Positions 62,301-64,000 of a stretch of 64,000 nucleotides of DNA are shown here, piece after piece (positions within the stretch are counted from its first letter, which is position 1; each line of letters begins with the position of its first letter). The notes under the pieces are model-generated. The model did no database searches and was not told the origin of the DNA. It worked only from the letters and a program-made list of their open reading frames with translations. This DNA is from Rhizobium terrae. GTDB taxonomy: Bacteria; Pseudomonadota; Alphaproteobacteria; Rhizobiales; Rhizobiaceae. The stretch lies in NCBI RefSeq assembly GCF_003425685.1, contig NZ_QJKM01000011.1:1-64000 (forward strand). Direction: 5' to 3'. Made by a program: the position numbers and the translations under genes.

Positions 62301-62776
62301 AGCCCGGTGAGGCCGGAGGCCGCGGAAAACAGTAGACTGCCGATCTCGCCGCCGCTTTTCAGCATGGTCTCGCCGCCAGAGCGCAGCGAGGCGGAATCGA
62401 GACCGAAAGCGCGCTGAAAGATATCGCGGGAGAGCGTGCCAAGAAATGGCGCCAGCGTGTCCTCCGGCAGGGTTTCCTCGGCATCGGTCGCAGCAAGCAA
62501 AGTATTCTTGCGACCGCGCCTTCGGCGGAAGGCAAGCCTCACGCCGTCGCGCGCCGTGATCTCGGCACCGACGCGCAACGAGGTCGCGTCGTGCAGGAAG
62601 CTCATCTCGGCAGCGGCCGGAAAGCCGAACAACAGATCGGAGATGGCGGAGAGCGCCGACGACTTGCCGGCCTCGTTCGGACCGTAGATGACGTGCAGCT
62701 TGGCATCCGGGCGGAAAGTCAGCGTACGGTCGGTGAGCGATCCGTAACGCAGGATATCAAGGCGACTGAACCGCAT
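59324..62776 (-). CDS. SbcC/YhaN-like AAA ATPase
   Basis: 1150 aa. N-terminal Walker A is in VIYGPNEAGKSSALSAISDL; two very long coiled coils (about residues 170-480 and 560-900, Glu/Arg/Ala-rich) flank a hinge; the C-terminal half has LSGLSEGTGDQLYLALRLAF (ABC signature-like) and Walker B PVPLILDDIFQTFDDERTAA. This is the Rad50/SbcC/YhaN plan. It would partner the nuclease encoded just upstream; the stop and ATG overlap by one base (TGATG). Role in DNA end or recombination repair is inferred. Confidence 0.9.
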   Translation of the reverse strand: MRFSRLDILRYGSLTDRTLTFRPDAKLHVIYGPNEAGKSSALSAISDLLFGFPAAAEMSFLHDATSLRVGAEITARDGVRLAFRRRRGRKNTLLAATDAEETLPEDTLAPFLGTLSRDIFQRAFGLDSASLRSGGETMLKSGGEIGSLLFSAASGLTGLSGLRKSFDAEADGIYAPRRSKDRLFYQVLDAHDEARKAERDNELKSGDWKRLLAEQAEIEAEQAAVQSERQETKRALDRLRKLLRLEPVMREIDREQALLAEYEAVAALPSGFEVRLSTALEHARLNAEARRTGEAEVVRLKDEIAALHVDEALIAAMPKILAAHAEKGAYLKAREDIARVRSEVDDFDSRLVQAARRLGFARLEDLERAQPADADLVRLRKLVEEGIELDRGLKQLRQQIEDAQHALARLGGEGGDTRLVDPKPWAEQLAALRPDIGELSGIETLQVRVTRAENDLAMAIGRLDPPAKDIVRLLSAPLPDIATLTHHRRMIEAARAESAQAAQRLAALRSEAKAIAGQLEALEGGERIVSPEDIAAARSGRDRLVEGFAVKPASGKLEELQTAISEADRLADAALADAERVSRHAQLTQRQRELEQEVAAAANAAKEAEIAALDAVTEFEDLFQAVPVSPSTPERMIEWRRAVDGLASLSGALDATRDELERLRLKEEKLKPALLALADAIGLAAIALPPLALARGLDRRIAEITERWTESRSLEGKRHSAEETLERLEEREAILRRDVERWRRDFANAAVLAGLSEDATVDMALAALDVWRSVPDLLSERENRDRRVRGMARDMDVFERDVQALCVEVAPDLASLPADAAAGMLNDRAMAAKTEANRREALAAALERAELSLTHHAADAEAQDIELAKLAEIVGKPVADLETVLEELRQRGRLEESLRQCRTRFSEHADGTDEQEARAALAGFDRIAAGLEIERLEMEDGRQVDRISTLRTAEADNFRRRRELETGIGAERAVFQKLAAEQEARELARRWVVLKLASSLLANSMEAYRERQADPVMQRAGRIFAGLTGGRFTRLVQLYDERDELQLAVERKTGEQVPLSGLSEGTGDQLYLALRLAFLEDYCSRNEPVPLILDDIFQTFDDERTAAGIRTLAAAGDRFQPVLFTHQMSLVEAARSEIGGDLDLIELERA

Positions 62777-64000
62777 CAGCCCCTCGCAGCCCGGGACAGG
62801 AGAAGATCGCGCGCTTCGGCCAAAAGCGACCTCGCATCCTCGCCGAGCGGCAGATCGCCGGCGCCGATGCCGCCCGGCAGGCGTGAGACGATCTCGGCGA
62901 TCTTCGTTTCCGCGTCAAAGATCAGCTCCGGCGGGAACGTATCCATGGGAATCAGCCCCTCCAGACCGAGCATATCCGGCGATGCGGCAATTCCCGCAAT
63001 TTCCGGCTCCAGCCGCAGTTCCAGCTTTTCAACCCAGATATCCGCATGGGCGCGATGGCAGGCCGCCTGCACCTCGTCTCGAAAATCGTCAAGCCGCGCC
63101 ATGATCTCGCTGCGGAAACGGCTCTTGCCGGTCAGACGCATGCGAAGCGCCAGGGGCCGGCCTTCCATCCCCTCGACTACCGCGTCCAATGCCGTCTCCA
63201 CGCGACGCAGGATCGCCGGAACATTGTCGTCCGGCCCGACCGTGACGGAAAGTTCGGCAAACCGGGCGCTGTCGGTGATGATCCGCTCGTGGGTCGCTCG
63301 GCCATCCTCGACCGTTATCAGCACAGCACCCTTGGCGCCCTGTTCGCGGATCGAACGGCCCTGCAGGTTGCCCGGAAACACCACCAACGGGTCCTCGGCG
63401 ACGATCTCGAAATCATGGACATGGCCGAGCGCCCAATAGTCGTAACCGCGCGAACGCAGGTCGTCCACCGAACACGGCGCATAAGGCGCATGCGGCTCGC
63501 GACCGGTGAGCGAGGTGTGAAGGACGCCGATGTTGAACCAGCCGGTCTCCGGTTTCGGATAGGCGAGCGCCAGATTTTCGGTGGCCGACCGCTCGGCAAA
63601 GCCCTGGCCGTGCAGCGCAACCTTCAGATGTTCCAGTCTGAAGCTGCCGGGTTTGTTCACCGGGAACTCGCTGACGTTCTTCGGCAGGGTGATCGTCTTC
63701 GTGATGACGCTTTCAGCGTCATGATTGCCCTTCAGCAGGAAAACGGGAATGCCGGCGCGCTCCAGCCGCGCCACTTCGCGGTTGAAGAAAAGACCGATCT
63801 TGTTGTCCTTCCAGTCGCCGTCATAAACGTCACCGGCGACGATGAAGAAATCGACATTGCGCTCAATCGCCTGATCCACGAGGGTCGAAAAAGCCTTACG
63901 GCTTGCCTCGATGAAGAGTTCGGCGATCGCGGCATCCTTCAGCGCCAGCCCCTGAAAAGGACTGCCGAGATGCAGATCGGCGGCATGGATGAAACGGAAA
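62776..64000 (-). CDS. SbcD/YhaO-like DNA repair exonuclease, 5' end outside window
   Basis: 408 codons are visible and the frame is open to the edge. The calcineurin-like phosphoesterase motifs appear in order: FIHAADLHLGSPF right at the edge, VAGDVYDGDWK, LKGNHDAES, then GVLHTSLTG and WALGHVHDFEIV. These match Mre11/SbcD/YhaO nucleases that process DNA ends. Probably only a handful of N-terminal codons are missing. Coupled to the YhaN-like ATPase downstream. Confidence 0.9.
   Translation of the reverse strand, partial: FRFIHAADLHLGSPFQGLALKDAAIAELFIEASRKAFSTLVDQAIERNVDFFIVAGDVYDGDWKDNKIGLFFNREVARLERAGIPVFLLKGNHDAESVITKTITLPKNVSEFPVNKPGSFRLEHLKVALHGQGFAERSATENLALAYPKPETGWFNIGVLHTSLTGREPHAPYAPCSVDDLRSRGYDYWALGHVHDFEIVAEDPLVVFPGNLQGRSIREQGAKGAVLITVEDGRATHERIITDSARFAELSVTVGPDDNVPAILRRVETALDAVVEGMEGRPLALRMRLTGKSRFRSEIMARLDDFRDEVQAACHRAHADIWVEKLELRLEPEIAGIAASPDMLGLEGLIPMDTFPPELIFDAETKIAEIVSRLPGGIGAGDLPLGEDARSLLAEARDLLLSRAARG

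Noticed and set aside
1-64000. CRISPR arrays, prophage, rRNA, tRNA
   Set aside because: No regularly spaced repeats, no phage structural genes, and no rRNA or tRNA consensus were seen on either strand by eye.

Overview
The window looks like chromosomal DNA of a Rhizobiaceae alphaproteobacterium (Rhizobium/Agrobacterium/Sinorhizobium group). The evidence is an rkpU-rkpA-rkpG-rkpH capsule/lipid block, a GTTC-N7-GTTC SOS box, a ROSE-type RNA thermometer before an Hsp20 gene, many high-GC overlapping genes, and several small proteins I associate with rhizobia. No rRNA, tRNA or CRISPR array was seen.

Layout. 1-0.6 kb: a perfect palindrome, insertion-sequence-like direct repeats and a frameshifted class III aminotransferase remnant. 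0.7-6.3 kb: a catabolic operon (cyclase, FAH-type hydrolase, CocE/NonD-type hydrolase, Bug-family solute-binding protein) divergent from a LysR regulator. 6.4-16.8 kb: housekeeping and stress genes. These are a truncated HlyD-type protein, a GGDEF diguanylate cyclase, Hsp20 with its thermometer, an AlkB-type dioxygenase, a frameshifted rpsU, small conserved proteins, an imuA gene fused by deletion to the tail of an SRAP-type peptidase gene, dinB and a DUF3800 gene.

17.1-25.9 kb: eight co-oriented genes that couple a nitrilase-type amidohydrolase, an RraA-like protein, a complete polyamine-type ABC importer and ethanolamine ammonia-lyase (eutBC). A LysR gene lies just upstream, and a textbook LysR box sits in the gap between them. 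26.0-26.8 kb holds decayed genes.

26.9-45.6 kb is accessory DNA with AT-rich gaps, gene scars and two mobilisation genes (MobC-like protein and relaxase). It carries an alpha-oxoamine synthase, a HemL-like aminotransferase and a GNAT acetyltransferase in one operon. A second operon encodes an ABC importer and an M81 (MlrC-like) peptidase. A GntR regulator follows, then a HemL-like aminotransferase, a thiamine-diphosphate enzyme and an SDR, translationally coupled. A near-identical 13-bp inverted sequence precedes both the GntR gene and the second aminotransferase operon. I regard this as the best candidate for an undescribed metabolic system.

46.2-58.0 kb: a metallophosphatase faces the rkp block. 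RkpA is a reducing polyketide/fatty-acid synthase without thioesterase, RkpG is an alpha-oxoamine synthase, RkpH most resembles 3-ketodihydrosphingosine reductase, and RkpU is an export lipoprotein. Together they suggest formation of a sphingoid-like amino-lipid by the same logic as fungal fumonisin synthesis. 58.5-64 kb: a membrane protein of unknown function and an SbcCD/YhaNO-like nuclease-ATPase pair running off the right edge.
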